Below are positions 1-13,400 of a DNA stretch of 64,000 bases, in pieces. Position numbers and translations under genes: made by a program. The DNA is from Aspidiotus rigidus. Lineage: Eukaryota; Arthropoda; Insecta; Hemiptera; Diaspididae. The stretch's first letter is position 1. Every line of letters begins with the position of its first letter. Location: contig JAVHKY010000054.1 of assembly GCA_035079385.1 (NCBI GenBank), positions 7,665,501-7,729,500 on the forward strand. The letters run 5' to 3'. Below the pieces are notes generated by a model. That model saw only the letters and a program-made list of their open reading frames with translations. It was not told the origin of the DNA and did no database searches.

Positions 1-1
1 T

Positions 2-1522
2 CTTGAGCCCAATCCAGTGCCGCCCCTCTTGTACGGGCTACCTAAGGTTCATAAGAGGGACACCCCGATGCGGCTGGTCGTTTCTTTTGTGTCTTCCCCC
101 ATGTACTTCTTGGCGAAATTTTTGGACCGTTGGTTCAAATCTAGAGTGGAATTTGAGTCATCCTACTCTGTGAAGAATTCGGTCTCTTTGGCTAATAAGC
201 TTAAGGATGCCATTCTTCCGCCTGATTCAACCCTATGCTCCTTTGACGTTGTCGGCTTATTTCCGAGTATCCCTAGAACTACTGCCATGCAACAGATGGG
301 AGACCTTTTGATCCAATCTAATATCTGTCACGAAGAGTTGGCAGAATTTTTTAATTTACTCAATATTTGTTGGTCTCCCAACTTTTGCAAATTTGAAGGC
401 AAATTTGTCGAATTTCCTGAGGAGGTAGGTATCCCTATTGGCTCTCCTCTGGGTTCCCTCATTTCGGAGGTTTTCATGTCTAAATTTGAGCTTGATCTCT
501 TTTCCTCTGGTCAGGGGTTTTTGGGTCGTATATATTATTGGCACAGGTACGTCGACGATGTGTTGTGTTTGTGGACCGGTCAACGGGATCTCCTTTTGGT
601 GTTTCTCAGGTATCTCAACAGTTTATATCCATCCATCAAATTTACGTTAGAAGTAGGCGGTTCATCTATAAATTTTTTGGACCTTACTATCTCTAATAGA
701 GAAGGTGCCCACGAATTCGCCATATATAGAAAAGATACCTCGACCGATATTACTGTCCACGGCAGATCTTTCTGCCCGGTTGCTCACAAATATGCCGGTT
801 TTAATAGCTATATCCACCGGTTGACGAGTATTCCATTAGGTCAGCTCGCTTTTCAACAGGAGCTTTTGACTATAAAGCACTTGGCCAGAGTGAACGAGAT
901 CAGCTTGGATATTGACTTGATGGTCCATAGGAAATTGACTCGGAAATGCCTTGATTCCACTACCTCCCTCCCCCGTAATCCAGCGTCAGATAGTAGGAAA
1001 CGTTGGATTAGGCTTCCGTTTTTGGGGAAATTTTCTTCCCAGTTAGGTCGTGTCCTCCGCCCATTTGGGTTTCGGCCAGTGTTTTACAATCTGAACACTG
1101 TAAAAAGCTTGTTCGTTAAGTTAAAGGACCCCATCCCACTGGTCGAAAGAAGCGGGGTTTACAAAATCGAGTGTAATGATTGTAATGGAATCTATATAGG
1201 CGAGACTGGACGTCAGCTCAAAATTAGAATAGATGAGCATAGGAAGGCGTGGGAAAAGAAGAAATTGGGTGATTCGGCATTTGCGGACCATCTTATTACC
1301 ACTGGCCATGGTTTCATAGAGGGATCTGAGTCCCTCCTCCATAGAGAGTCCTCGGCTTTCAAACGTACCACGCTAGAACACATCGAAATTATTCGCCATC
1401 TGAATAACGATAACCTAAATGTGCTTAACAGGTACATACCTGATGAGGGTTTGATTGAATTAGTTTACGAGTATGATTCACATTGTGATGACTCGCTAGT
1501 TCAGTCATGTCCTCCTCGGTAG
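2..1522 (+). CDS. Penelope-like element reverse transcriptase with GIY-YIG endonuclease, 5' end cut by window
   Basis: One open frame runs from the window edge to a TAG at 1520-1522, so the N-terminus lies outside; no start codon is claimed. The first visible block, YGLPKVHK followed by P-x-R-x-V-V-S, is the Penelope-family reverse transcriptase signature. The catalytic YVDD is at 548-559. The C-terminal part is a GIY-YIG nuclease domain: GVY at about 1154-1162, IYIG about 35 bases later, then the conserved R-x3-H and a later N. RT plus C-terminal GIY-YIG in one polyprotein is diagnostic of endonuclease-bearing Penelope-like elements, which copy themselves by target-primed reverse transcription. 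There are no stops or frameshifts in the visible 506 codons, so this copy is younger than the other retroelements in the window. The ORF ends inside the first copy of a tandemly duplicated tail. Confidence 0.93.
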   Translation, partial: LEPNPVPPLLYGLPKVHKRDTPMRLVVSFVSSPMYFLAKFLDRWFKSRVEFESSYSVKNSVSLANKLKDAILPPDSTLCSFDVVGLFPSIPRTTAMQQMGDLLIQSNICHEELAEFFNLLNICWSPNFCKFEGKFVEFPEEVGIPIGSPLGSLISEVFMSKFELDLFSSGQGFLGRIYYWHRYVDDVLCLWTGQRDLLLVFLRYLNSLYPSIKFTLEVGGSSINFLDLTISNREGAHEFAIYRKDTSTDITVHGRSFCPVAHKYAGFNSYIHRLTSIPLGQLAFQQELLTIKHLARVNEISLDIDLMVHRKLTRKCLDSTTSLPRNPASDSRKRWIRLPFLGKFSSQLGRVLRPFGFRPVFYNLNTVKSLFVKLKDPIPLVERSGVYKIECNDCNGIYIGETGRQLKIRIDEHRKAWEKKKLGDSAFADHLITTGHGFIEGSESLLHRESSAFKRTTLEHIEIIRHLNNDNLNVLNRYIPDEGLIELVYEYDSHCDDSLVQSCPPR

Positions 1523-1960
1523 TTCTTGTTGCCGGCCGGAGTTGGTTCAGTTGCTTTCACGTCCCCGTTGACAATGGTTTTTTAATCGAAAGCGCTCCGG
1601 TGTATTTTCATTTCTGTGGCTCTATTCAAATTACTCCGTACGTTTTAATCGTTGAGTATGTCGTCGTTAGATGTTTCTGGTCATATTTTAGAGAACCGAA
1701 TCAATTGTACTATATAAGACACTTCGATGACTCGCTGGTTCAGTCATGACCTCCTCTTCGTTGTTACTCGTTCTTGTTGGTGTTGGGTTCAGTCGCTTTC
1801 TATACTTTGAGAATGGCTGTTTAGCCGAAAGCGCTCAGTCATGTAAAATTTTAGTGCGGTTCGTGTATCTGTGTTTCTTTTCTCTTTTGAGTATACTCCC
1901 GTCAGTACTTTCGGATGTTATCCCATCATCAGTTGTGTCGCAACTGGAGAACAAGGCCTT
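1486..1960 (+). repeat. Tandem duplication of the Penelope-like element 3' tail
   Basis: About 240 bases beginning GATGACTCGCTAGTTCAGTC at 1486 are repeated, with divergence, from about 1726 (GATGACTCGCTGGTTCAGTC). Both copies share CATG-CCTCCTC, TTCTTGTTG, GGTTCAGT-GCTTTC and CGAAAGCGCTC in the same order. The stop codon of the element lies in the first copy. Penelope-like elements often carry such tandem or LTR-like terminal arrangements. Confidence 0.75.
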
Positions 1961-3599
1961 AAACATGATTTGTATATTTGGAAAACTTTTTCAATATTAG
2001 TGCTCTACTTACACCTTACTCACTCATTATGAGTTCCAATAATTGCATATCAGGTCCATTGAAGGGGCCAAACCAATTGCTGTATGAAGCTTTGTATAAC
2101 CAATTACTTCAGGGGCCTATGCTAATGCGACTCATGTCATGTTCTATTTTTCAACCCACAGCACAGTTTCTCATCGTTAAGGAAGCCGTCGTTTTTAGGT
2201 CAAACCTAGTATGCTGTACTACATTAGGCCGAGTATAATGAAGGCTGGAGGTTGAAATTTTTCCAAGTTCTCAAAAGTAGGTCAAGGTCATGATAACGTC
2301 ATAAAGCGTGACGTTACATCGATTCCTGACGAACCCTCAGGCCAAATTCATATGCATGTCAATATGTAGCTCGGAAGTCAAAAGTTTTTCAAGTCCTTTG
2401 ATATAAATATGGCTGGATGGTAAAAGCTTTGTGAATTCCCTCCGCGAAAGCAAATTGATTTGTAAAAATTACTGTTCGATCTCCGCACCAGATACGGGAT
2501 GATGAAATTACATAAATTCAACATTCGTCTCTATAAAATAAGAATAATATTTGATATTTTATGAAATACTGTATGATGTAACACAAATACTTTCTTGAAA
2601 GAAACTTTTAGAAACTTTACAAACTGAATATGACTATGAGCTTTTCCCAGGTCGTGAATAGAGTAATATTGTTGTTATAGTCACGATGATAGGAAAAATA
2701 TTCTTTCGACATTGTTGAGCTCTGTTGATTTACGGGAATAAATTCGATACTAGCGAACGCAAAATAATAATAATATAGAAAAAATCGATACGCGCCAGAT
2801 AGATTACCAATTTTCGGTGTCTGTATTGTCGAGGGGCATGCGATATAACGAACACAAATATGCTGCGTTTTTTTTCCCCCGGATTAAATAGTTTTCATTA
2901 AATTTATTTTCCTCTTTCTTCTTGTATTCCTGCAGCTTGTCTGCATCGAATCAGCGATATTGCTGAAAATCGTTATACCTTAGTCGTAACTTATTATACT
3001 CCCTAAGTGCGTATCTATCCGTATGTTTGTATCGAGAAAGAAAAGGAAATGACGATACAAAATACAATATTTACGCACAGACAAGACAGCGAGGAAAAGA
3101 GAGATGTTCCAATTTTATGGAAGTAATTTTCAAAAGAAACTTCTCGTTACGGCGTAATATTTCTTGTTTGGTTTTGTTTACTTAGTTCTTCTTCTTCTTG
3201 CTGCCTTTTTTCCCCCTTTTTTCCTTTAGAGGACGGCGCGGCGAATTTTTACGAAATACGGGAATGATTTTTATTGGGTCAAGAAAAGAACGGATTTCGT
3301 TCTGCTGCTTGCGCGGCGCTATTTCGTAAATTAACTGAGAAGAGAGGTCGTTGAGGAAAAGGAAGGTACAGATACAATCTGATTTGGACGACGAAGGAAA
3401 ATAGAATTTTTCCCTTTTTATGCATAGTAGTAGACGGTGTTAAGGCGTCAGTTGGACGAAAGTTGAACCACTCCAAGGGTGTGACGAGTGAAATTTAATT
3501 TTTTTTTTTTTTCCACTCCCCTTTACTCCTTTTTGTCGTGCTGTCGAGATTGTCTTCCTGTTCGTTGGAGCCTATAAACGAGAAAGCGAAATCTTTCGC
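1961..3599. other. Intergenic stretch without a recognised gene
   Basis: I see no convincing coding signal on either strand. The stretch holds scattered fragments of the 'GAAATTTTTCCAAGT' repeat family also seen near 20.8 and 34 kb (for example 2250-2275 and 2385-2400), and short homopolymer runs. The iRhom promoter or upstream exons could lie here, but nothing in the sequence proves it. Confidence 0.4.
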
Positions 3600-3799
3600 A
3601 TAATTATAGTCGTAACTGTGAGACGTTGCGCACAAAATTTGCATATTTACCTACTCGCATTTTCGTATATAGCGAGACGATGTCGGAGAATGTTGAGCAC
3701 AAAGCTGACGGAAGTTGTATCGTTATTTCGAAAAACGTTTTTGTAATTTGTTGCCAAATTCTAGTCAGTCTGCATTATACCAATCTGTTTCAATTTCAG

Positions 3800-4403
3800 C
3801 CGGATGTACTGCCTTTAGCTTCGCGTAAACCGAGCAGCTCCGCTACCGCTGTAGACGAACGAGATGCTGTCGAACCTCGCTCAATTGAATCTACGCTTAA
3901 AAGGAAGCCTTCGGTAGCTAAGATGACCTTTGACGGAGTAGCTTACGTGGTTTCGGTACGTGGCTGAGTGAACACGAGTCTTAATAGAAATTCGTGAAAG
4001 TTTGTACATTCTAATAACGTTTTTACAGACTTTGGGAAAGCATAAAAGGAGACCCAGTTCGACATCGAGACAGTGGTCAAGAAGTTACGCTCCTTCATCT
4101 GTTCCGCCGACCCCATCGTCTCCACTCGATGACGAGGTAAGGATTGAAAAAAAGAATTTCTGATCGTCGTTGATATCGTTACCGAATTCAAGATGTATCC
4201 TTATTTTAAAAATAGGTTTTCTTCGACGGAAATCCACCTGGTGAAGAATACCCTCATCGTAGCTTTGGTTCTACAGTGCCTTTAGCGTCTACACCGTATC
4301 AGACGTCGACTGCACCAAATATTGGGATGGATCAGGTGGACAGTGATATTAATGCTCAACATCCATCGTGTGTAAGGTCGTCGCATAGAATGAGGAAAGA
4401 AAA
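3800..4403 (+). CDS. iRhom: iRhom exons 1-3 visible (cytosolic N-terminal region)
   Basis: Three exons of 156, 108 and 188 nt, ending in phases 0, 0 and 2. They encode a Ser/Pro/Arg-rich segment with a conserved R/K-x-S-V-A-K-M-x-F element, typical of the phosphorylated cytosolic tail of iRhoms. Introns of 73 and 79 nt separate them. The last donor (GTAAGC at 4404) opens the 17.8 kb intron. Confidence 0.88.
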
Positions 4404-7400
4404 GTAAGCAGAATTTGACTTATGCTTGGGGGGGGGGGGGGGGTCAAATTCACTTCGTACGTGAAGAAAGTTCAGTGGGGAGTAATCATGGTGTAGGTAT
4501 AGAAAATTTTTCGTACGAACTACACATGTGGTTACCGAGCAAAAAAGACAAGTGAAAATTGTCCTCCATAGATATTTTGGCCCCTAGCTCAGTGTTTCTC
4601 AACCTTTCTTACATCGCGGCACATTTCTCCAAGAGACGACATTACTGCGGCACAGCATTTTCAGAACTCCAAATTGTATCGACAATTTTTGTGCATTCCT
4701 CCTCCTTATTTCAGAATTTGTGGCCGAAAAGATGGCTATATGAGGCCTCATCCCTCTTTCTCTATAGTGCGGTTTCAGGAAATAAAAGATTTGATCTTCT
4801 GCTCGGACTCAAGAAGAATTTTGCCACCAATACACGCAAAAGTGTCTGGATATTTCTTGCATTTACTGGAGACCCTCTGGGCTCTTCTAATTTCGAAATT
4901 TATGAGGAAATATGAAATACAATCTGTATTTATGGCCAAGTCGCAGAAAGTTCTTGATTTTTATGACAATGAGTGCAGGTTTGGACTCAAAGTTTAAGTA
5001 ATTATAACGGGAACTGACTGACATCATTCAAAAATTTGAACACACCGATCAGGAAAAAAATCGACAATTTTTTTCTTAGTTCATGTTAATTTATGTTTTT
5101 GATCAAAATTTTGCGGCACTCCTGAGGGAAGCTTGCGGCACAGTAATGTGCCGCGGCACACCGGTCGAGAAACACTGCTCTAGCTGTAACACGGCGTGAC
5201 AATTTTTTCGTCACGCTCTGGCATTCTGAAAAAAAAAAAAAAAAATACTACGAGTATTCTAGAAGTATTTTGAACGCTGAAAACGACACTGTTTTCGGTT
5301 TTTCGACCCGTCTTCCCAATTTCTAGTAATGATCTCGTTTACTCATCGGGAATCATAGCGGAACGCATCAACAATTGCAGGATCAAAACACTACAACGTG
5401 CGATAGGTTCCGCAACGATCCGCGGCGATTAAACGAGATCATAGCAAGAGATTGAGGAAGACGGAACGAAAAACCGAAAATAGCATCAATTTGAGCGTTC
5501 AAAATACTTCTGAAATGGTATGATTTTTTTTTGAAATGCCGAGACATAACCTTAATATTGTCACGCCGTGTAGTTTGTCCATGGAGTGTAATAAAAAATG
5601 GTGTTTTCTGGTACCATCTGGGCGGACAAAGCGTCACTTCAGGATATATCAATGAGAGTGATGCGTACTACAAGAAACTATAGATATTTAAAATTGCGGA
5701 TTGGCTTTATGCTGAAAGGCATATATTTAATATTGTATGGGTCGAATTTTCTAATTTTTTCCCCTAATGAAAGAAAATAGTATCTCGAACAACATGTTAA
5801 ATTTCCTGCCCCAGATCTTGCGCTAAATTTTTTATGGTAAGTTCTAACCAATCAAAATCAATTTTTTTACAAATATCTCGAAAAATTGGTTACCCATCGA
5901 AATTAATTTTTGACGAAAAATGTTCGTCGTAAAATTTTTTCGCGAAAAAAACACCTCAATTTTACTGTAAGTAAAATTATCAGCCTAAAAAGTTCGTAGA
6001 CTGTTGAGAGCTTTCGAGGAAAAGGTAATTTTTTGCGAGTATCTAAAAAAAATCGAACTTCAAGTTTCAAACATGAAATGTTTATCGAGGACTTTTTCAC
6101 GAATACGACTGCATGAAGTTTCTTTCAAAGTTTGTCGAAATTTTTGAGCTTTTGGAAGGTTGTCAAAAAGAAATTGATCTTCAATGAGAAAAGCTCCATA
6201 CAGAAATATTTATCATGAAATTTACTAGATAATAGACGGTCTAAATGTTTTTGTCAGGCTAGTTATGAGCTTGAAAAGCTTTTAAAAGTTAAGAACTTTC
6301 AGAAAAAATCAATTTATTGTAAATATCTTGAAAAATTGAGTTCTAATTTTAAAAAAAAGATGGAGATACAGGAGAAAAGGGGTCATATATTTTGCTTGGG
6401 AGTGCCTCCAATGGGGAAAAATTTTACATGCAGTAAATTTATTCATGATTCTTTTTCGCATCATAACGCACGTTCTTTATCGGCTATCGGTCTGAACAGC
6501 AATTTCCAATATCCACTCCTCTCGCCCTTTCATCTCATACATACACACTCTCATAGCTCTCTCATTCATCCTCTACCACATACTAGGATTCAAGTTTATG
6601 AAAAGGTTCCTTGACCGCCGGTATGTTGACCGGTGATTCCCCTGACCGGAGTTTTTTTACCAAGATATTAACCGGGAAATTTCTTGACCAGGTTATTGGT
6701 CGGGAAATCTGCCAACTGGGTTATCAATTGGGAAATTCCTCAGCCAGGATCTTGACCGAGAAATTCCTCAATCGGAATATCAGCCGGAAAATTCCTTAAC
6801 CAAGGTATATTGACGGCCACATTGACCAGGAAATTCCTCAACCGGTATATTGACCAAAAAATGCTCTAACTAGGACATTGACCAAGAAAGTCTCTGATCG
6901 GAATATCAACCTAGGAATTTTCAGCTGGGATATAGATCGGAAAATTCTTTAACCGAGATATCAAGCGGGATATTGACTGGAAAGTTTCCTAATCGGGATA
7001 TTAACCGGCTAATTCCTCGACTGGGATATCAACTGGGAAATTATTGTAAGGAAATGAAATAAAATTTTATGGCAAAGCCAAATAAATGAAAACCATGTTT
7101 CACGTCTTTCTATGTATGTGCCCTAAATATATATTTCAATTGATGAGGCTTCTGGTGAAAAGGTTAGTGTGTTGCCGAAGGTCAAAATTCGTTCAAATTC
7201 TAAGGTCAAGGATCAAATATATGCTCTGTACTATGATATAAACCTAATATACAATATACTGTATACTAGGCTGGAGGCGAACAAGTGAATCGAGTGTGTC
7301 TGTCAGCAAATTGACCTAGTATACAGTATGACGTCCAGATCTACTTTCTGAACAGTATTTTATAGGCTAATATTGTAAGTTAATTCAATATACAGTCAAG

Positions 7401-10400
7401 AGGCTATTCCGAGTCTCAGAGTAGGTCGAGGTTATTGGACGACTGACCCCTTTACTTCTTCAGTAGTTGGCATAGTATATGATTATTATCCTCTTCTTAG
7501 CCCAGTGTACTATTAAACAGCGCCTCTATGAACGCACGTACGCAAATCCAGGAATTCGTGGTAGTGTTCAGATTCGTATATAGAAATTAGGAGGTTACAA
7601 TGTTTCCAAAGCTCTAGGTCAGGGCCGTACGGGCACACATACGCAATTCACTGGATTGGGCGCAAGAAGACGTCGGAGCACAGACATGAAATATGTCAAA
7701 TTCAGGAGTGGGTCTATCCATGGGAAAATCCGGCCAGGGCGACCACCCGGTCACTTTTTCCACTTAGAGTCGCTCGTGGTAACTTTTAGTCATTTTTCTT
7801 TAAAAATGGTCACATGAGTCAACTTTTTTTTTAATTTTTTTGAAGAAACTTCCGAAATTTTCCACACGTAACTTCACATAAAGTCAACAATAATAAAAGA
7901 TAACTTGCTCGCTTGGAACCAGAAAAGACAAAACAAAAACAAAAGAAAGGAAATGAAACAGGAGCGCTATTCTGTACATCGAGCTGTCTCGGTCTAATCA
8001 ATGGGCCATAAAAGAAAATAGTTGTTTTTAGCGTCACTTTGGGATATGTTAGTAGGGGTGATACTTATTATCAGAGACCGGATTCCTCAGCATTTGGCAC
8101 TTTTTCTCCTGTAGGGCGAAATTAATAATGAAGCTTGAATCATGATAAATAGGACGCAGAAGAAAAATTCTATTTTGCCGAAAAGTGCAAAAAACTAGAA
8201 TAAGTGCCAAAATTGATGAGAATGCCGAAAAATGCCGAAAGTAGAAAAAATCTTAGTTTGCAATAGAACTGAGGAATTTCATGCTGAATCGTGAGTATTT
8301 TGTTTAAAAATACCAAATTTTGCCTGAAATCAGGTGGATTCTGTTTGAAAAATAATATACTGAATTTTAGGCCAATTTTTTCAAAAAATTCATAAATTTA
8401 GGCCTGAAGGTAAGTAATTTTGATTGGCAAAAATTAACAAAATTTACTTTCAAGTGAGGCAGTTTTAATTGAAAATTGATAAATTTTTTCTTCCAAAATT
8501 GATTAATTCTGGTGAAAAATGAGGTAATTTTGGTTAGAATTTTCATCGAGAGTGAGTAAATGTACTAAAAAACGTGTATTTTCCCTTCTCTTTTTTTTTT
8601 TAATACCGAATATTGCGGAATTTTTGAATTTAAGTGCCGAAATTCACAGGTTTTCAGTAGTATAATTATATTCCTTCTGGCGCACTTGAGCGCACTTACG
8701 AATTTCTCTAACGCAGGGATCATTTTACCATTTTTTAAAGCAAAATCAAACCATTTCCTCATAATTTTTCTTCCAAGATAGTTCGAAAATTTCACAGTTT
8801 CTGTATCATTTCTGCATCAATTTTCCATCTTTTTTCCATAAAATAAATCTTCTCGTGAGAGCTACATCCATCACTCGTGAAATATAAAAAATTTTCTTCT
8901 AGCGCACTTACTCATTTCTCTAGCGCAGTGGTCAATTCTCTCATTTTCATTATGTATCAATTTTCTATCTTTTTACCATAAGAGCTACATTCCAACCCTC
9001 TGTCGCGTACCCCACTTTTTCAATATCAAAATTCTTTCTATTGCAGTTGAATTTAAAGCACAACCTACTTCTTCATCATTTCCTAATAATCTCAAAAATT
9101 GAAAAAAAAATTCAATTTTTCTACAATTCTCGACACTCAAAATTTTTAGCGCAGTTATGGAATACTCCGGCGCACTTGAGCACATAGAATTTTTCAACGT
9201 TTCTGACTAACCCAAAAAATTCTGAAAATTCTTGATTTTTCTAGCATAGAGCTCATAATTGTTCAAGAAAACGTGCAGACATAAATAAAGTGATTATTTT
9301 TACCAGTATTTCAATCATTTTCTAGGAAAATCACCTGTACATCCTACTCCATTAAAATGTGCAGACAAAAATAATGTGCCTGATTATTTTACCTGTATTT
9401 CAATCATTTTTCATAAAATTCCATTAAAAAATATTGGCCCAGATTCTCGTCGCTAGAAATAAAATTACAACTCGCATTAATTCATTTATTTCAGTTGTTA
9501 GTTCATTTTGTAATAAGAAAAAAAACATGTACATATCCGTTTGGTGCTGATAAGAAGAAGTATCAATAGTTTTAGAACCAGGTTTCGGCAATAAAGGGGT
9601 ATTGTGATTTCTTAAATCTGGGAACAAGATCTCGCATGAAATATCTCACATCCTCGTCGTTTGGCTCGCAGTTCGGTGGAGGGTGCAATCCTGCTGTGTG
9701 TTTATGTATGTTGGATACCAGGTTGTATAGAGCACTAATATCAAAACATAAATAATGTCTCGCCATGTAACTCGGTTGATTTTTATAATGGTTGATTTTC
9801 GTTAAGTTGACCCGCAACTCGAGAATATCTGGGTGAACTGAGAAATATAGTACGTTCATGCATTCTTTGTAGTATTGGTTGTTGGAGTCTTCCTCTTTAA
9901 TAGTACCAGCCTGATTTTCAAGAAAAATTTTAACTTGTAAGTATTCGGTGGCGTAAATCTCTTCCAGATTCGAATCCAATCGTGTTCCTATATTTCTATC
10001 GTTTATTCGGCGAAAAACCTCCTCGTTTGTTAACGATGTCAATGTTTTTTTATCCTCTTTGGATAAACTTCTTTCACCCATAAATTTTTCCCAAATTTGT
10101 TCTTCTTTCAATGACTCAATGAAGTTGTTGGCATCGACGACTGTTTCGATACAAGCTAATTTTAAAACAACCGTTCGTAGAGAATCTTCTTTTTCAAAAT
10201 TATTTGGCCGACAAACGTCACCATCTTTCACATGGTATTTCAGAGCAGTTTTCAACGTTGACCACTTCGTATTAAATACTTCTTCCATCGTCATATTAAC
10301 TTTTTTATTTCTCCTCCTCCTTCCATTACCATTTCCATTTTCATCATTTTTCGTCTGATTCTTATGTATCAATAACGCCTGAAGCCTCGTTATCGATGCC

Positions 10401-13400
10401 ATCGCAACATCATACTGAAAAAAAATAAATCTTATACTTCCCAGAATTTCTTTTTTTATCTTGTCAACCTGACCGTCGACTTTAGAGTCTATGGTTCCCA
10501 TTCTTGCTGCCATGAAACTGTGATTGATAACGTATGTCTGTTGTAACCTTTCAATCGTTTTCCGAATTCTCGAAGGGCTTACTGCTTGTCTGGCGAATGC
10601 TTCTGCTGCTTCCTGAAAAATTACGAGAATACCAATAATTGAAGAATCACACAACAGATACCTGTACTTAATTACAGTATCTGGAAAACACAGGATCCAA
10701 CAAACTGAAAATATGAAAACTGGATGAACAAAAATAGGCTCGCGATCCTGGCTGTGACTTGAGAATAAGAAATTTCTGAATGGATTCGATATCGTTCTCA
10801 CGTTCTATATCGTGGTCTGATAAATCAAAATTAAAGACTTTACGACGATTCTCAAAATCTCAAAATTTGGTACTCTTCCTCATTCTATTTTATGGTATTG
10901 AACATTTCATTAAAGAGCAAAGACGTAAATAGGCTCACAGTTATCATGTAAGAAATGTCTGATCACACCCAAAAATTCTCACCAAAAAAACACGACTATT
11001 TTTTCGAATGGGGGAAAAAAAAAGTGAAAAATTCGAATGGACATAACAAGTTTAGAATAAACTATCCACTGAAATGATTTGACCCTCCCAAATTTCTCCT
11101 TTTATTCCTTCTTACATTGCAGTGTCTGTCGAAATGCACAAAAATTACGACTTTCTTTTCTGTTTCTCACCCAATTAGCTTTCTAGACTAGTCTACTAAG
11201 GTACACAGAAATGATGGTGCTTTATACCCTCAGTTTCAAGTTTTCCTTGTTCTACTCGAGGATTTCGAATACCCTATCTACTGAGATGATTCTACCCGTC
11301 CAAATTTTCCTTGATATTCACCGAACAGAAAATACGAAAAATAGGCTCATAGGCTATCACGTAAACACCGAATGCCCTCAAAAATTTATCTCGGCTCATC
11401 TAAAAGACACGTAATAGACTCGTGAATAGCTTTCTCTCCTACGGAAAAAACTCGAATTTCAACTCGTCATCACGAATTTTGAATAACTTATCAATCTATT
11501 GCAATTTGATTAATTCCATTTTACAGTACTGATCGTTTTGATGAATAGAAAAAGACGAAAAATCCGAGAAAAATAGGCTCACAGCTATCGCGTAAGAAAC
11601 GCCTAACTACATCCAAAAATTCTCGTCGAAGATATGTAAAAACAACTTTAGAAATTTTAACTCATCATAAATTTGGAATCAAATTTTTCTCTTTTCTTTC
11701 CGAACTGCGGTTTGATAAAATAGATGAAAGTGATGACTTACTTTGTCGGATTCGAGTTTTCCGTTTCTGTGCGATAATTCTTCGTTCCTGTTAGTCAAAT
11801 TCGTAATCTGTTGCTCTTTCTGATATATCTTCTCATCTGTTCGTATTTTCTCATCTCGTTTCTCCAAAATAAAATTTTTCGCCACTTTTAGTTCATTTGA
11901 GGTTGGGTTCTCAAATCCATATGATTTAAGTAGATTCATAGCTTCCTAAAAACAACATCCCAATGACGAATATAGAAGATAGGTTTATTAATGAAGCAGG
12001 AATTTGAATAGCAGTTATACTTACACCACTAAAATCAATTATGGCACAATCAATACATTCTTCACACGCAAATATATAGAACAATAATTTGAAAACCATT
12101 ACTGCAGAGGAAGCCATCTTATATGGAAATGACGATCAAAATTTTAACTACTATTCATACTTCTGGTCGACTGTCTATAGGCTGTAATGAACAGAAAGAA
12201 TCTTTCATTTCGAGACGTATCAATCTGATAATTTAGTATCAGATAATTTGTTTTTTTTTTTCATCATCATACTCTTGCGGGAAGCCTTTTCTGATTAAGT
12301 CATACGTACAAATTCAACTATGTAGCGCGGAATAATTAACGAATATCAAGGAGGATAATTATTATTAAAATTGATTTTTTTTTTCATTTTTTCATTCATG
12401 TACCTCATAATTTTCTTAGGTTTTCCTTTATAATTTTTAACGACAACTAGGTTTGTGAAGAACTCATTCCCAGGGCTCACACATCTATACACATTAGTGT
12501 CATTCAAATTCAGATTTTTAACGGAGAGAACATTATCAAGGTTGAGACGGACTCGTTCACTAAATTCTACCATTTCATTTTCTCCTTTATACCAAGTCTT
12601 ATAATATGGAAATTGTTGCTCATCATAGACACATTTAAGGATGATGTTATTGCCTTCCTCTACAACTAAAGTCATGAATTCTTTTCTCTCTTTTCAACTC
12701 ACAGTAAAACATGTCTTACGAGTGCTCGGACTACTGAGAGCGCGTGTACAGTACATACAGTAAGTATAGTTTTTAGAGGAAGAGAAGTAGGTAGTTGAAA
12801 AATTGAATGAATTATATTCTATTATATTACAAAAATTTACTCAATTCAGATTACCTCAACCAAATATATTTCAAATTACTTTTACATTAACAAAGGAAGA
12901 AATAAATAGATGGCTTACAGGAACTCCATTCAAGTTTGATGATGATATATTTAGGTCAAGTAAGGAGAATGATTTTAAAATTAGACCAATTTGAAATTCA
13001 GAATGAATGGGGAATACAAGACTTGGAAGAGTTTTTAGATTTTATGAAAAAACCTACCTTTGGACTTCTTAAAAAATGGATACATTTACATGATGGAATC
13101 AGAGCTAATTTCTGTGTAACTGCAACTTATGAAAGGAGGGGTCATACAGTTATTGAGACTAATCAAATGTATTTACAAACCGAAAATTATACATTTCTTT
13201 GTGAATCCAATTTGAATGAGATGTACAATAACATTACTGATCATATAATAGAAAGACATGAAAACATGCAAGATAATCCAGAGGGTACTCAATGGGTTTT
13301 ATCATCAATTGATAGCTTTAGAATTAATATAAATAGGTATGATCCTCTCAGAGCTGGTTCTTACATTGAACTCCCCAAAATTCTAGCAAGTAAGAAAGCT

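Noticed and set aside
10059..10358. Plus-strand 99-codon frame
   Set aside because: It is antisense to the better supported exon 3 of the minus-strand secreted-protein gene and has no domain.
10430..10460. A 25 bp intron within exon 3 of the minus-strand gene
   Set aside because: GT...TTTTTTTTCAG is present, but 25 bp is too short to be spliced and the frame reads through without a stop.
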